From Chara braunii (lineage: Eukaryota > Streptophyta > Charophyceae > Charales > Characeae), in contig BFEA01000162.1 of assembly GCA_003427395.1 (NCBI GenBank), positions 1,862,116 to 1,896,414 of the forward strand: DNA of 34,299 bases, read 5' to 3'. This document shows positions 9,005-18,345 of this stretch, piece by piece. The position numbers and the translations under genes were made by a program. Within the stretch, counting starts at the first letter, position 1. Each line of letters opens with the position of its first letter. Below the pieces are notes generated by a model, which made no database searches, was not told the origin of the DNA, and was given only the letters and a program-made list of their open reading frames with translations.

Positions 9005-9125
9005 GGAAGGGGCTGGGACGACGCAGGCCGGTGCTGGGGTGGTTTTGCTCTGTGACCTGAAGAGGAGCATGAGGCTTGGGGAGTTCTGTCGAGGGAGGAA
9101 GATAGAACCAGCACTTTCGATGTGG
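9005..9125 (+). repeat. Module B repeat, copy 3 (short)
   Basis: The core hallmark is diverged ('GGGACGACGCAGGCCGGTGC'), followed by TGTGACCTGAAGAGGAGCATGAGG and GTCGAGGGAGGAAG. It is truncated relative to copies 1 and 2. About 9126-9480 holds nothing else identifiable. Confidence 0.55.
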
Positions 9126-9482
9126 CCGTAGTTGGGGTGTATACCTGTCACCGTTTGGGGCGTGCGGCTATGGGGAGTTGCCGAGGGAGGAAGGCACTCC
9201 TCACCATCTTCGCTAGGTTGGTCTGTACTGGGGCTTGGTGGGGTCCTGTAACTCTAGCATGGGAGGGTATGAGACCAGCCGTATGTCGGTTGAGGACTGA
9301 ACACGAGACCTATAGTTTTCTCCAATAGTTGCGGGGAGAGTGGGTGGTTGTTTGGTTGTGCAGTTCGTACTAAGGTTCTTGGGTTCTGGATCCTTGGTAG
9401 TACTTAGCCCTTACCTGTAACTGGGGTGTAGGAGTTCAGAGACGGTCACAACGGGACCGACATCCGAATAACTTTTTTTTTT

Positions 9483-9660
9483 TGTGCCCCTGTTTTGCCG
9501 ATGCCAGAACGACGCTGGCCGGAGCTGGGGTGTCGCCCTGTGACCTGCAATTCGTAGGAGTATGAGGCCTTGTAGAGAGATCTGGGGTTTGCCGAGGGTG
9601 GAAGGCAAGCCAGTGGCGAATCGGGGGGGGCTGCATAGTGGCGAGAAGAGATCAGCTATG
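9483..9660 (+). repeat. Module B repeat, copy 4
   Basis: It has the hallmark CCAGAACGACGCTGGCCGG, then GACCTGCAATTCGTAGGAG (a weak hairpin) and TAGAGAGATCTGGGG. A T-run (9472-9483) precedes it. The 3' part with GAGAAGAGATCAGCTATGG matches copy 1. Confidence 0.65.
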
Positions 9661-9904
9661 GGTGATGTTGGTATGGTTGGTACTGTCCCTGAGTAAGCAT
9701 GTCTCGGGGAAAGGAGGGCTAGGAATTACCTTAGGAGTCTAGTTCCAAAAAAAATTCATAGAATTTCTCAAAATTTTCAAAAAACGTTGCAATCTGTTCT
9801 TAAAAAAAGGGGGATGGTCTGTTTTGTCCTAAAAATGTCTTCTGGATTCTGGGGATTCCTTGCAACTTTGTTTAGGTGGTACCGAGGCTGTTATACTCGG
9901 TGAC

Positions 9905-10010
9905 CTGCGGCTGTTCGATGCCAGAACGACGCTGGCCGGTGCTGGGGTGTTGCCCTGTAACCTGCTGATGCAGGAGCATGAGGCCTGGTAGAGAGATCTG
10001 GGGGTGCTTT
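9905..10010 (+). repeat. Module B repeat, copy 5
   Basis: It has the hallmark CCAGAACGACGCTGGCCGG, with the small hairpin CCTGC-TGAT-GCAGG and TAGAGAGATCTGGGGG. It is followed at once by another partial copy. Confidence 0.65.
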
Positions 10011-10040
10011 GGGGGGGCATTCCATGGGACAACCAAGGGT

Positions 10041-10150
10041 TGCTGCTGGGACGACGCTGGCCGGAGCTGGGGTGAGTTGTGTCGCCTTGTAACCCAGCAG
10101 GATGAGGGAGTGTGAGGCCTGGAAGAGCTCGGCAGGGGGTAAGACAGTGT
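10041..10150 (+). repeat. Module B repeat, copy 6 (diverged)
   Basis: It contains GGGACGACGCTGGCCGGAGC and GTGTGAGGCCTGGAAGAG. The stem region is rearranged (AACCCAGCAGGATGAGGG). Confidence 0.5.
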
Positions 10151-10359
10151 TGGAGAACCTTGGAAGGTTTTGTTAGGGATTTCGCGGGTTTAAGGGCATT
10201 TGCATGACTTCGGCAGGATATTCCCATACCTTTCGAATAACTGTAAGTTTTCTCAGATGGCTTTTCAGCCAAGCCGGGTAACGGGTAAGAGAGGGATTGA
10301 GGTTAGTGAGAGAAAGACATCACGCATCCTACTAGTGAAGGGGCTAGCTGGTAGGATAG

Positions 10360-10421
10360 AAATAGGGCAGAGCAGCAGTAGAGATGGTGGCTTTGCTGCA
10401 GTAAGTCTTGCCGGAGTGAGG
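10360..10421 (+). repeat. Dispersed repeat E, copy 2
   Basis: Partner of 8757-8817: 'GGGCAGAGCAGCAG', 'GAGATGGTGGCT' and 'CTTGCCGGAGTGAGG'. Confidence 0.6.
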
Positions 10422-10429
10422 TAAGAGGA

Positions 10430-10503
10430 CTGAGGGTGGATCCTTGAGGGTTTTCCAAATTTTGTCTGAGTCTGAAGTTTCTCACAAAAAAGGTCTGGGG
10501 AAC

Positions 10504-10536
<33 letters not shown>

Positions 10537-11458
10537 TCTTACCAACAGCCCGCGGAAGGTCAAAAGGCATCGTCATCATTGTTTGACAACGGTGCTTCAA
10601 CGGAGGTAGGTGATGCGGTTTCCCTGCTTGTTTTGAAAGTTTTTTTTACAATTGATTCGTCATCTACCCTGCAGGCTGATGCGGGCAATGATATCATGTG
10701 TGATGAGTTACCGAGCCATGGCGACGACAGGGCCTTTTTTGATATCGCAGGGGTATGCCATTCCCGCCCAGAGGGTAATACTAATGAGTTGCGGTTTCGT
10801 ACAATCATGGGGTTGGCTCAGGTAGTTGACCACGGGGGGGGGTGGATTCGATGGGTTTGGCATGTGTTTTGATTGTTTTACTCCTATGTAAATATCACCT
10901 GCCGCCGTCATTTTTTTTAACCCTAGGGTTTCCCCCTGCCCCCTCCCTGGTAGGGGGCACGATGGAGTGGAGCGAGAGGCTGGGTGGGGGATAGGGGGAG
11001 GAGATAGGACAATTAATAAGGGATGGGCAGAACTCTGGTTGGCGAAATGGCAGTGGGAAGAGTATGCACGGCAGATGTGTGATAATACTAATAATAACAA
11101 GAATGAAATATGTCGCGAATGTTAGTATCCTCTGCCAGTAATTTGATAAAAACAATCTTGTGAGACTGATCTTCACTGGGTGAATAGCTTACGATAAGGG
11201 AGGGTAGGCAGACGTCCTCCGCTGGAGGAAAATGTGAATCATGGAGCTGGGCAGTGGCCTTATGCACAAAGGGGGCCTAAGGTTTGCTCTGCACGGTTAT
11301 GACTGTGAGGAATTAGGATGATCGGAGGAGAGTTTGCCCCCATGGCTAGATTTTCATATATGCTGTGACCTGGCTGATAATTGGGCGGACAGTCAATCCC
11401 CTCGAGAGAGGGCAATCAATGCTGTTCCGCCAGGTATATCATCTTCAATCTTGTCAGT
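10430..11458. other. Intergenic with poly(A) run
   Basis: It contains a 29-nt A run at 10506-10534 and a G-run near 10840. Open stretches that cross the A run are low-complexity lysine or phenylalanine artefacts. No gene is recognised. Confidence 0.35.
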
Positions 11459-11584
11459 GGGACGCTGGACCCGGTTTCCAGCAGGTGATGCGCCCCACCA
11501 ATAGATTGGCGCCATCTATAAACTGGGGCTTGCTATTGGAGGATGCTCATATCTCCTCCAATAGCAGGTTGCCACAGATGTTTC

Positions 11585-11618
<34 letters not shown>
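11459..11618 (+). repeat. Family A poly(A) repeat, copy f
   Basis: It starts GGGACGCTGGACCCGG. The hairpin arm TGCTATTGGAGGA (11531-11543) pairs perfectly over 13 bp with TCCTCCAATAGCA (11554-11566) around the loop TGCTCATATC. A 30-nt A tail (11589-11618) follows. The stem differs from copy b at many positions, yet both strands changed together. It ends about 170 bp before a LINE C-terminal fragment, with nothing else identified between. Confidence 0.8.
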
Positions 11619-11620
<2 letters not shown>

Positions 11621-11789
11621 CTTCAGGTAAGTGATTGGGTGTCAATCAGAGGCCAGCGAAATATGAGTGGAAATGTGGTGGACCGCCACTCAGATGTTGA
11701 GGTTCTTCCTTCTCTATGTATTAGTGGTTATGATCGCAAGCTTCAAAGGTCCAGCTAGAGGAGGTTAGATGGTTCCCTCCACAACAAGT

Positions 11790-12644
11790 CTTCAGAATAA
11801 GAGTTATGGAATTAAGAGATCAGTGGCTTGCCTTCAAACCAGATACACAAATTGAGGACCTACCTTTGGACCCAACCAACTCGATGTGGACGAATTCGGT
11901 GGGGAGAGGACGGCTATGTAAACGGTCTCTGCATTCCCTGTCGGTCAAATCAACCTACAGAATGTTTAGACCAAGTCTAGATGGAAGAGGCATCTAAATG
12001 TTAGTAAGGAAGCACTTAGACCCATTAAACGGTTCAAGACTCTTAAGATTAAACCGGTCAAAGTGGCTTCCTTGCAATGGCAGATTAACCACCAATATCT
12101 GCCCACAAATGATTGGCTTACTGACAAAACCTCCCTTGCGTAGAGGGGAATCGCTCTACCTTGATGCAAATTTTTCTCCTCTGCGTTCCCTCCTCGTAAT
12201 GTTCCTGAAACTATTGAACATATTTTCCTTCAATGCCCAGGGGCAATCTGGTTATGGAGATGGTGGGATAGGATCTGGAGTCAGACGGGCACCTCACATC
12301 CTTGGCCCTAGGACTGGAAGGCCTTGCTATATGAGACATGGAATCCCAAACAGTTAGATCCCTTTATACAAGATCTGTTCACAGTTAGCGGAAGGACTTT
12401 CGTGTGGGTATTATGGAGAAGGCGTTGCACAAATGAGATGGAGGGTGCACGGTTGGATGGCCTGGAATTCACGGACAGGATAAAGCAGCAAATACAAACT
12501 GATATCACAACACAGTGGGACAAGGTTAAAGATCAGATCAAATTCCTATCACCAAATGCTGGAATTCAACAAATCATAAAACAATTCTATGGCCGCTGTG
12601 ACGCCCAACCTCACGCCCAGTGCGACTTCCTGTTTTTAGAGTAG
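11790..12644 (+). pseudogene. LINE ORF2 C-terminus with zf-RVT-like domain
   Basis: After SLSVKSTYRMF (ending about 11965) the reading shifts once. It then runs in one frame to a stop at 12642-12644, broken only by three in-frame stops (TAG, TGA, TAG). It reads WKRHLNVSKEALRPIKRFKT, LQWQINHQYLPTNDWLTDKT and then ETIEHIFLQCPGAIWLWRWW. This is the zinc-binding RT-associated domain of plant LINEs, and the same EHIF-CPG signature occurs in the 2736-4640 fragment. The tail FTDRIKQQIQTDITTQWDKVK is helical. The few lesions suggest moderate age. The RT and endonuclease domains are missing. Confidence 0.75.
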
Positions 12645-13220
12645 GAGGGGCCCCGGAAGTGTGTAGCAGGGGTGTGCGAAGGATTTATGAAAAGTGGGGT
12701 TGATTCCCAGGTCGGAACTGGGATCTCTGGTGTCAAGTTTGGGCCAACACTTGTTGCCGGCGGGTTTCACAGATCTCAGAATTTGACGCGGATGGCCTCA
12801 GTCAAAGGCTATGCTCTCGATGCTCAGCCTTGGAACGGGTCCGTCGGACAAACCCCGCGGCTCGGTAGGAATTATTTTGTTGGCACTCAGAGCACGATCT
12901 TCGTGCCCAACAGGGAGCTATTGCGTTCCAGAGAACAACTACCAGAGTGTGGTAAGGGAGGAGGCGATAGAAGGGAGGGAGCTCATTGGTCGTGAGAGAT
13001 AGGTGATCGCGCGTACTGGGGCTAATGGGGATTCGGTCATTTCGCCCTATCGCCTGCTGGAAAGCACACGCCCTATCGTTCTATTTCAAACATGGAAAGG
13101 CAGGGAGCCCCAACTTCAACTGTCGAGAGAGGTGTTCATTTTCCCAGTATTTCCGGTACTCGGGGTCTCTTAGACAGTCGGCAGTCGCGGTTGGTCATCC
13201 AGAAAGGAATGCCAATGTCC
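12645..13220. other. Unassigned region
   Basis: Open stretches exist on the plus strand (12672-12995 and another frame to about 13002), but neither shows a recognisable motif. It may be 3' sequence of the preceding LINE. Confidence 0.3.
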
Positions 13221-13362
13221 TTTTTTTTTTTTTTTTTTTTTTTTAACAAACCGGGCCCAGTGCCCAAGGCTGATATTACCAATAAGAAGATTGAGGCCGG
13301 GGTCCTCACAGTCTACCCGAAGAAACCGAACCGAACAAGCTGAGAAGCGGGCTCAGGGTCCC
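13221..13362 (-). repeat. Module C retroposon-like repeat, copy 2
   Basis: It is the reverse complement of 1549-1705, with a T-run at 13221-13244 as the poly(A) tail. The minus-strand 5' end is GGGACCCTGAGCCCG, with hairpin CTGAG/CTCAG. It lies beyond an ATG/ATA-rich microsatellite from a module B copy, the same order as at 1007-1705. Confidence 0.65.
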
Positions 13363-13363
13363 T

Positions 13364-13500
13364 CATATGATGATGATTATGTTGATGTTGATGATGTTGT
13401 TGATGATAATGATGATAATGATGATAATGAACTTCTAATGATTGTATGAGAAACGTGAGATAATAATACTAATGATGATGATGCTAATGATGACGGTGAT
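13364..13500 (-). repeat. ATG/ATA microsatellite (ATC on minus strand)
   Basis: Interrupted GATGAT and GATAAT runs linking module C copy 2 with the module B-containing direct repeat. Confidence 0.7.
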
Positions 13501-14022
13501 TAGTATGTGAAAAATTTTAGAAGTCTACGCTATATCAGCAAATCTGGCCTTCTAATCCTAGAACAACCCCTAGCCCTCCCTGAGCCAGGACATTACATCT
13601 CAAGGACAATGCCATCCTGGCCAACATCAATCAAAAAAAAAAAAAATAGTAAAAAATCATAGTTATCATGTTCTCGCCACCTAGACTAAACCTGGACCCA
13701 TAGGCTGTCCTGGTAGCACCCCCAAGTTCACCACTGGATTGTCTTCCTCCCTCGACTAATCCCCAGATCTCTCTACAAGGCGTCACACTCCTGTCATTTG
13801 CAGGTTACAGGGCAACGCCCCAGCTCCGGCCAGCATTGTTTTGCCATTGGCATACCAGGGGCACAAAACAAAGCAACTACATAGATATCAGCCCGGACTT
13901 GACCATCTGTTAAATCCTATATTTAGAATGAGGAATAAGGCCAAGTGTCGCCACAAATTACAGAACACCAGAAAAACTGGATATAACATGATTGATTATA
14001 GTTTTTTTTTTTTTTTTTCTTG
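13437..14022 (-). repeat. ~590-bp direct repeat, copy 1, containing module B copy 7
   Basis: It matches 15011-15564 over its whole length, from AATGATTGTATGAGAAA to a T-run near 14002. The module B core on the minus strand lies at about 13675-13860. The pair is far more alike than other B copies, so it is a recent duplication. No TG...CA ends or primer-binding site are seen, so LTR status is not supported. Confidence 0.7.
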
Positions 14023-14159
14023 GTAATGAACTTCATGCAAGGAAAATTAACAGAAGCGAGATGGCAATATTCAGATTGCACAATCATATTGAAAGCCAAA
14101 TCGTAACACAGTGTCCAGGAAGCAGCATTGCACCAATATAACACCAATGGAGAATCGTA

Positions 14160-15003
14160 GCACTGAAAGTCAATGTCAATGAGAGCTTGCTCTCGCCACC
14201 ACCAACATATGTATCCAGTCTCTATCTCCCTGCTTGGCGCTCGGCGCCCAGCCTACTCCCTACACAGCTACTACTAGCCTACTAATTGACAATGCAATTG
14301 TTGACGTCAGCAACACCCGAAGTACTTGAAGATGTTGCCCATGCAGAACCATCGCCAATACCAGGTATGTGCCCTCACATCATCATCATCATCATCCTTC
14401 TCTCTCCCCCTTGACTCTCTCCCACGTCTCCCTTTGTTGTACATCCAAGCCCTGCCAGCTACGGAGGCTGGGCTATGGCGCTGCCCTCAGCAGCGCCCTG
14501 CTCCCTGCACGACCGCACGTGCCTGCACCTCGCCGCTCAGCGCTAGCAGCAGCCCACGAGCTTCAGCTCCAGCAGCGCTGCCACCAGCATGCAAGTGCCC
14601 GAATGGCTGGCCAGGCAGCGAGCTCTTTCCTATATGGAAAGAGCCTGCCTCATTCGGCAGCCTGGCTCGACTGGCCTGGGCCCAGAAGCTTCCGGTAGGC
14701 CCCAGGATGCTGCACCTCTAGTGCAGCTACTGGGCCTCGTTCGGTTGGGCCTCCCAACTGTCTGTGTATGAGGCTGCGAATCTCGACCAGGGCCTGTGCT
14801 TTCGGAAAGGCCTAGAAGGCCTGGGAATTTCCACGCTGCTCGGCCTGTGTTTCCCGTCAACCAACTGGCGCGACGAAACTGCCTGTACCCCAAATGCGAA
14901 ATTGACAGCTAAGGGCCTCTCGTGATTTGTTAGGCCCGCCTTCACTAGGGCGGGCACATATGCTGCAGGGGGCCCCTTAGGCCTGCCGGGGACCCATATC
15001 CTC
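14160..15003. other. Palindrome-dense region between the direct repeats
   Basis: At least nine short hairpins occur in ~800 bp. They include GAGAGC/GCTCTC (14181-14194), GGCGCTGC/GCAGCGCC (14477-14497), AGGCAG+GCTCTTTCC/GGAAAGAGC+CTGCCT (14613-14650), CCTGGGCC/GGCCCCAGG (14675-14706), GCTGCAC/GTGCAGC (14709-14727), GTTGGG/CCCAAC (14744-14758) and GCCCGCC/GGCGGGC (14934-14955). GGCCT and GCCTGG words recur. There is no convincing gene. A short CATCAT run lies at 14379-14397. Confidence 0.6.
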
Positions 15004-15010
15004 GCATTTG

Positions 15011-15564
15011 AATGATTGTATGAGAAATGTGAGATAATGATACTAATGATGATGATGCTAATGATGATGGCGATTAGTATGTGAAAAAAATTTAGAAGTC
15101 TATGCCATATCAGCAAATCTGGACTTCTAATCCTAGAACAACCCCTAGCCCTCCTTGACCCAGGACATTACATCTCAGAGACAATGTCATCCTAGCCAAC
15201 ATCAACCATAGCTATCCTATTCTCCACCTAGACTAAGCCTGGACCCATAGGCTGTCCTGGTAGCACCCCCCAGTTCACCACTGGATTGTCCTCCTCCCTC
15301 GACTAATCCCCAGATCTCTCTACAAGCCTCATACTCCTGTCATTTGCAGGTTACAGGGCAACGCCCCAACTTCGTCCAGCGTCGTTCTAGCATTGGCATA
15401 TCAGGGGCACCAGAACAAAGCAACTACGTAGATATCAGCCCGAATTCGACCATCTCTTAAATCCTATATCCCGAATGAGGAAGAAGGCCAAGTGCCGCCA
15501 CGAATTACAGAACACCAGAAAAACTAGATATAACATGATTGATTAATTTCTTTTTTTTTTTCCT
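15011..15564 (-). repeat. ~555-bp direct repeat, copy 2, containing module B copy 8
   Basis: Partner of 13437-14022, with roughly 90% identity by eye. It lacks the A-rich insert of copy 1 (13634-13665). The module B core on the minus strand lies at about 15225-15415. Module D follows at higher coordinates, in the same relative arrangement as at 190-1000. Confidence 0.7.
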
Positions 15565-15589
15565 GGATATCACGATTGAGCATGGAAAA

Positions 15590-15830
15590 TCCCCCCCCAC
15601 CCTCCCCTTTCCCCCTGTCCCATCGCCGCCTCCACCGAAAAAAGAACATCCTTATCACAAACGTTCCTTATCGGCCCCAGCTAAGAACAACCCCACTCCC
15701 TCCCCAATCCCCCAAAGGCATTCAGTTTCCACCCAAAAAATGCCTTTGCTTGCCCCTTACCCTAATCTGCCCCTGCAGAGGTTTGAAATCTCCCCTCAGC
15801 CCCAGAATAAATTAATCCCCACAAATCAGG
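15590..15830 (+). repeat. Dispersed repeat module D, copy 2
   Basis: It shares CCCTAATCTGCCCCTGC, GGCCCCAGCT and AAAGGCATTCAGTTTCC-type blocks with the reverse complement of 190-410. It is C-rich with proline-rich translations. No domain is recognised. Confidence 0.5.
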
Positions 15831-16406
15831 CTCATATCCCCTTCAGGGCATCACTACCCACCTTGTGCAGCCCCTGCAGAGCAGAGGTCACCCCCCCTTC
15901 CGACCAACCTACCCATTTAGCAAAATAATTCAAAAGACTAAAGGGAGAAAAGTTCAGAAAACCAAAATTACTGATTGAGATGATTACACAAGAAGTATAG
16001 AGACCAGATTTTCTTTTTAAAATAACAATTACAAATAGAAAAAAATTATGGGAAATGTTGTGGAATTTCACGACAGAATCAGACTTGAACCGCCTGAACA
16101 CAAATGAAGGATTAGTTAATTAGTATTTGATTAATTATAACTTTTCAGGTATTAAAAAATAACATTCAGATTAGTTTATCATGAAGAACCAATGTTTGAA
16201 GTACGGATGATTGGGAATCTATCAGGAAAATATCAGCATTTTCATTGAAGATGATAATTGCGATAATTTTGACAATATTAGAATAAGTATGCAATTTTAT
16301 TTTTAGGATTTTAATTGAAGACGACAATTACGGTAATTTTGACAATATTGGAATTAGTATGTAAATTAGTGGTGAGAAGATTGTATGATGACTAAATAGA
16401 AACGAG
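15831..16406. other. AT-rich intergenic region
   Basis: AT-rich, with an imperfect internal repeat 'GATTTTAATTGAAGA.GA.AATT' and 'TTTTGACAATATT.GAAT.AGTATG' at about 16240-16365. No gene. Confidence 0.4.
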
Positions 16407-17185
16407 CAGGGTAACCGGCATTCGGGACGGGCCGAAAGCCCGAACCCGAACGCCCAAACATACGGAACCCGGCCGTTCGGGCCGAACACGGACCAAAAAC
16501 AAAAACAAAAACAAAATCAAAAACAAAAACAAAAACAAAAACAATTCAAAAAAATCTAAAACAAAGATATGTTATGGAGAAAACTAAAATAAATAACATT
16601 TGCCTGAGCATTACATCCAAATTCCTTACCAATTTTGAAATAAAAATAAAATAAAAAATAGAACTAATAATAAAAATAAGATTAAAAAAAAAAAGAAATA
16701 GAATTAGTGAGTGAGCGAGCACGTTTTCGACACCGTCATCTTTGGCGATTTTTTTTTTTTTTTTTTTTGGCTGATCCAAATGCCCTGAAAATTTACAGAT
16801 GTGTATTTCACATAAGACAAAACGCATCAAAAAATTTTCAAAAAATAATAAAATTGTTTAGGCCTCACAATAAAGTGAAAATAAAAAGTTAAAAGTTAAA
16901 AAAAACAAAATAGTGAGTGGGCGAGCACGTTTTGACACTGCCATATTTGGCGATTTTTAGTTTTTGTTTGGCTTAGCCAAATGACTTCAAAACTTATAGG
17001 AATGTACCTCACATCATAGAGAACTCACAAAAAACAAATCAGAAAAAAAAACTTAGTTTTAGGTCCCGAAATAATTTTTGGCGGGGGCCGAACGTTGTCC
17101 CGTTCGGACCCCGTACGGGACCCCGAACACCCGTACGTACGGAGGTCGGCCCGGGGAGCTCCGTACGTAAGGGCTGGTGACCCTG
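16407..17185. mobile_element. hAT-like non-autonomous DNA transposon
   Basis: The 5' end is CAGGGTAACCGGC and the 3' end reads inward as CAGGGTCACCAGC: terminal inverted repeats of the CAGGG type usual for plant hAT elements. The flanks GAAACGAG (16399-16406) and AAAACGTG (17186-17193) agree at 6 of 8 positions, as expected for an aged 8-bp hAT target duplication. Both subterminal regions are rich in CCGAAC and GTTCGG words (16420-16495 and 17085-17160), like hAT transposase-binding repeats. The interior is AT-rich, with an (ACAAAA)n run and a ~207-bp tandem duplication, and encodes nothing. It would depend on a transposase elsewhere. Confidence 0.65.
16706..17060 (+). repeat. ~207-bp tandem duplication inside the hAT-like element
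   Basis: GTGAGTGAGCGAGCACGTTT followed by GACACCGTCATCTTTGGCGA recurs 207 bp later as GTGAGTGGGCGAGCACGTTT and GACACTGCCATATTTGGCGA. The second copy is incomplete. Confidence 0.65.
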
Positions 17186-17660
17186 AAAACGTGAATATAG
17201 TTCAAAGGTCTATGCATGCGCGGACTCGCGATGTGGTTTAGTTAGAGGCAGATCATGCAGGCGCACATATACGAAGGAACTTACTCAGTCGTGCGTATTC
17301 ACGAGCTTACAAGATCTGTCTATGACAGGCTGGGAGACCGTCTGCCTCATACTTTTGACGAATCTGGACTACACATGCATCCTTCCTCAATCACCACTTA
17401 TCCTTCACAACTCCGTGTGTTCGAAACATCTAATCAAACAACCCACTTTGACATGCCAAAGAGAAGATGGGGACCATCATTGAGTTCATGCAGCCATATG
17501 ATCTAGTAAAACATTTACAATTTCGATCACAACCTTTCCGTAATCGACGCAATGATAGACTTGCACCCTTATCTTCCTAGAAAAAAAAGGCGAGAGAGGA
17601 AGAGACAAATCCATACATCATCGTCATACAAGAGGGAAGAGGAAGAAGAAGGGTCGTAAA
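17186..17660. other. Unassigned, small ORF present
   Basis: An 83-codon plus-strand ORF (17255-17506) has ordinary composition but no recognisable motif and no homologue I can name. It is weak evidence for a gene. Confidence 0.25.
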
Positions 17661-17664
17661 CAAA

Positions 17665-17733
17665 ATGGCCAGTACCGAAAACAAAAATTATACTGAAGGG
17701 GCAAATAGAACCAGAAGAAAAAACATCACTCCA

Positions 17734-17788
<55 letters not shown>
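17665..17788 (+). repeat. ATG-(CT)n repeat, copy 1
   Basis: About 75 bp beginning ATGGCCAGTACCGAAA, then a (TC)n run at 17737-17788. It aligns without gaps to 20403-20478, which is also followed by (CT)n. Sequence after the CT run is unrelated between copies, and here it is cut by an N. Confidence 0.6.
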
Positions 17789-17870
17789 NGGGGGGGGGGT
17801 TGGAGCCGGGGTTGGGGGTGCCCACCCCCAGACCCCCGCCGGGGCCCTGGGGCCGGGGCTCGACAACCCT
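17789..17870. other. N plus GC-rich patch, possible assembly junction
   Basis: A single N at 17789 directly follows the CT run. It is followed by ten Gs and a GC-rich stretch with the palindrome GGGGGTGCCCACCCCC. This is unlike the AT-rich flanks, so a join between unrelated sequence or a mis-sequenced low-complexity region is likely. Confidence 0.5.
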
Positions 17871-18139
17871 GCCTATGATCCACTGTACTTATTGCTCCCC
17901 TGCACGCTTCACATAGGTAGGTATACTCTCCTCACATAGGTATTGGAATCTTAGTACGAAAGGGAGGTAGTGTTTTAATAGGTGGGATAGTGGTGACACT
18001 TTCATATGCTCTGCAATATCGATACTCTCCAGGAGCACGTGGGGGTATAGAGGGATAATGATGAAATTTCAGCACACGCATTCTTTGGTCAACCACCCTG
18101 TAAATTGGGTGGCTTCAATGCGCCCAATCCTCGTAATTA

Positions 18140-18345
18140 TGAAATTTTATGAGTTACAGGATATTCGTTACCTTGGGATCAAATTGGTTATTGGATAGTA
18201 AAAATTGTGACTGGTGTACCGGAAGCAATTCCTATAGTGGGATCGTCATTAGTAAAATTGCTTCGTGGAAGCGTGAGTGTTGGACAATCAACTTTAACAA
18301 GTTCTACCGTCAAACAATTGATTTTTCCTTGGTGTGTCTGGTTCA
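18140..18345 (+). pseudogene. petB: Nuclear plastid insertion: petB (cytochrome b6) fragment
   Basis: From 18153 the plus strand encodes [12 protein letters not shown], then [15 protein letters not shown], then [14 protein letters not shown]. This is the unmistakable central part of cytochrome b6, the haem-binding subunit of the thylakoid cytochrome b6f complex. Homology starts abruptly at about residue VTGYS and fades after STLT into a degraded LP-W-like stretch near 18330. About 55-60 codons of a ~215-residue protein remain, with no start and no haem-ligand helices complete. The flanks are nuclear repeat sequence, so this is an old plastid-to-nucleus transfer, not a gene. The third-position AT bias is organelle-like. 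Confidence 0.9.

Noticed and set aside
10444-10872. 142-codon plus-strand ORF with a lysine run
   Set aside because: It depends on translating a 29-nt A run, and the remainder shows no motif or codon bias.
11965-12644. In-frame TAG/TGA/TAG in the LINE C-terminus as codon reassignment
   Set aside because: The other elements here also have frameshifts and deletions, so ordinary decay explains the stops.
13437-15564. Direct repeat pair as LTRs of a small retrotransposon
   Set aside because: No TG...CA termini, primer-binding site or polypurine tract, and the repeats contain module B, which also occurs alone.
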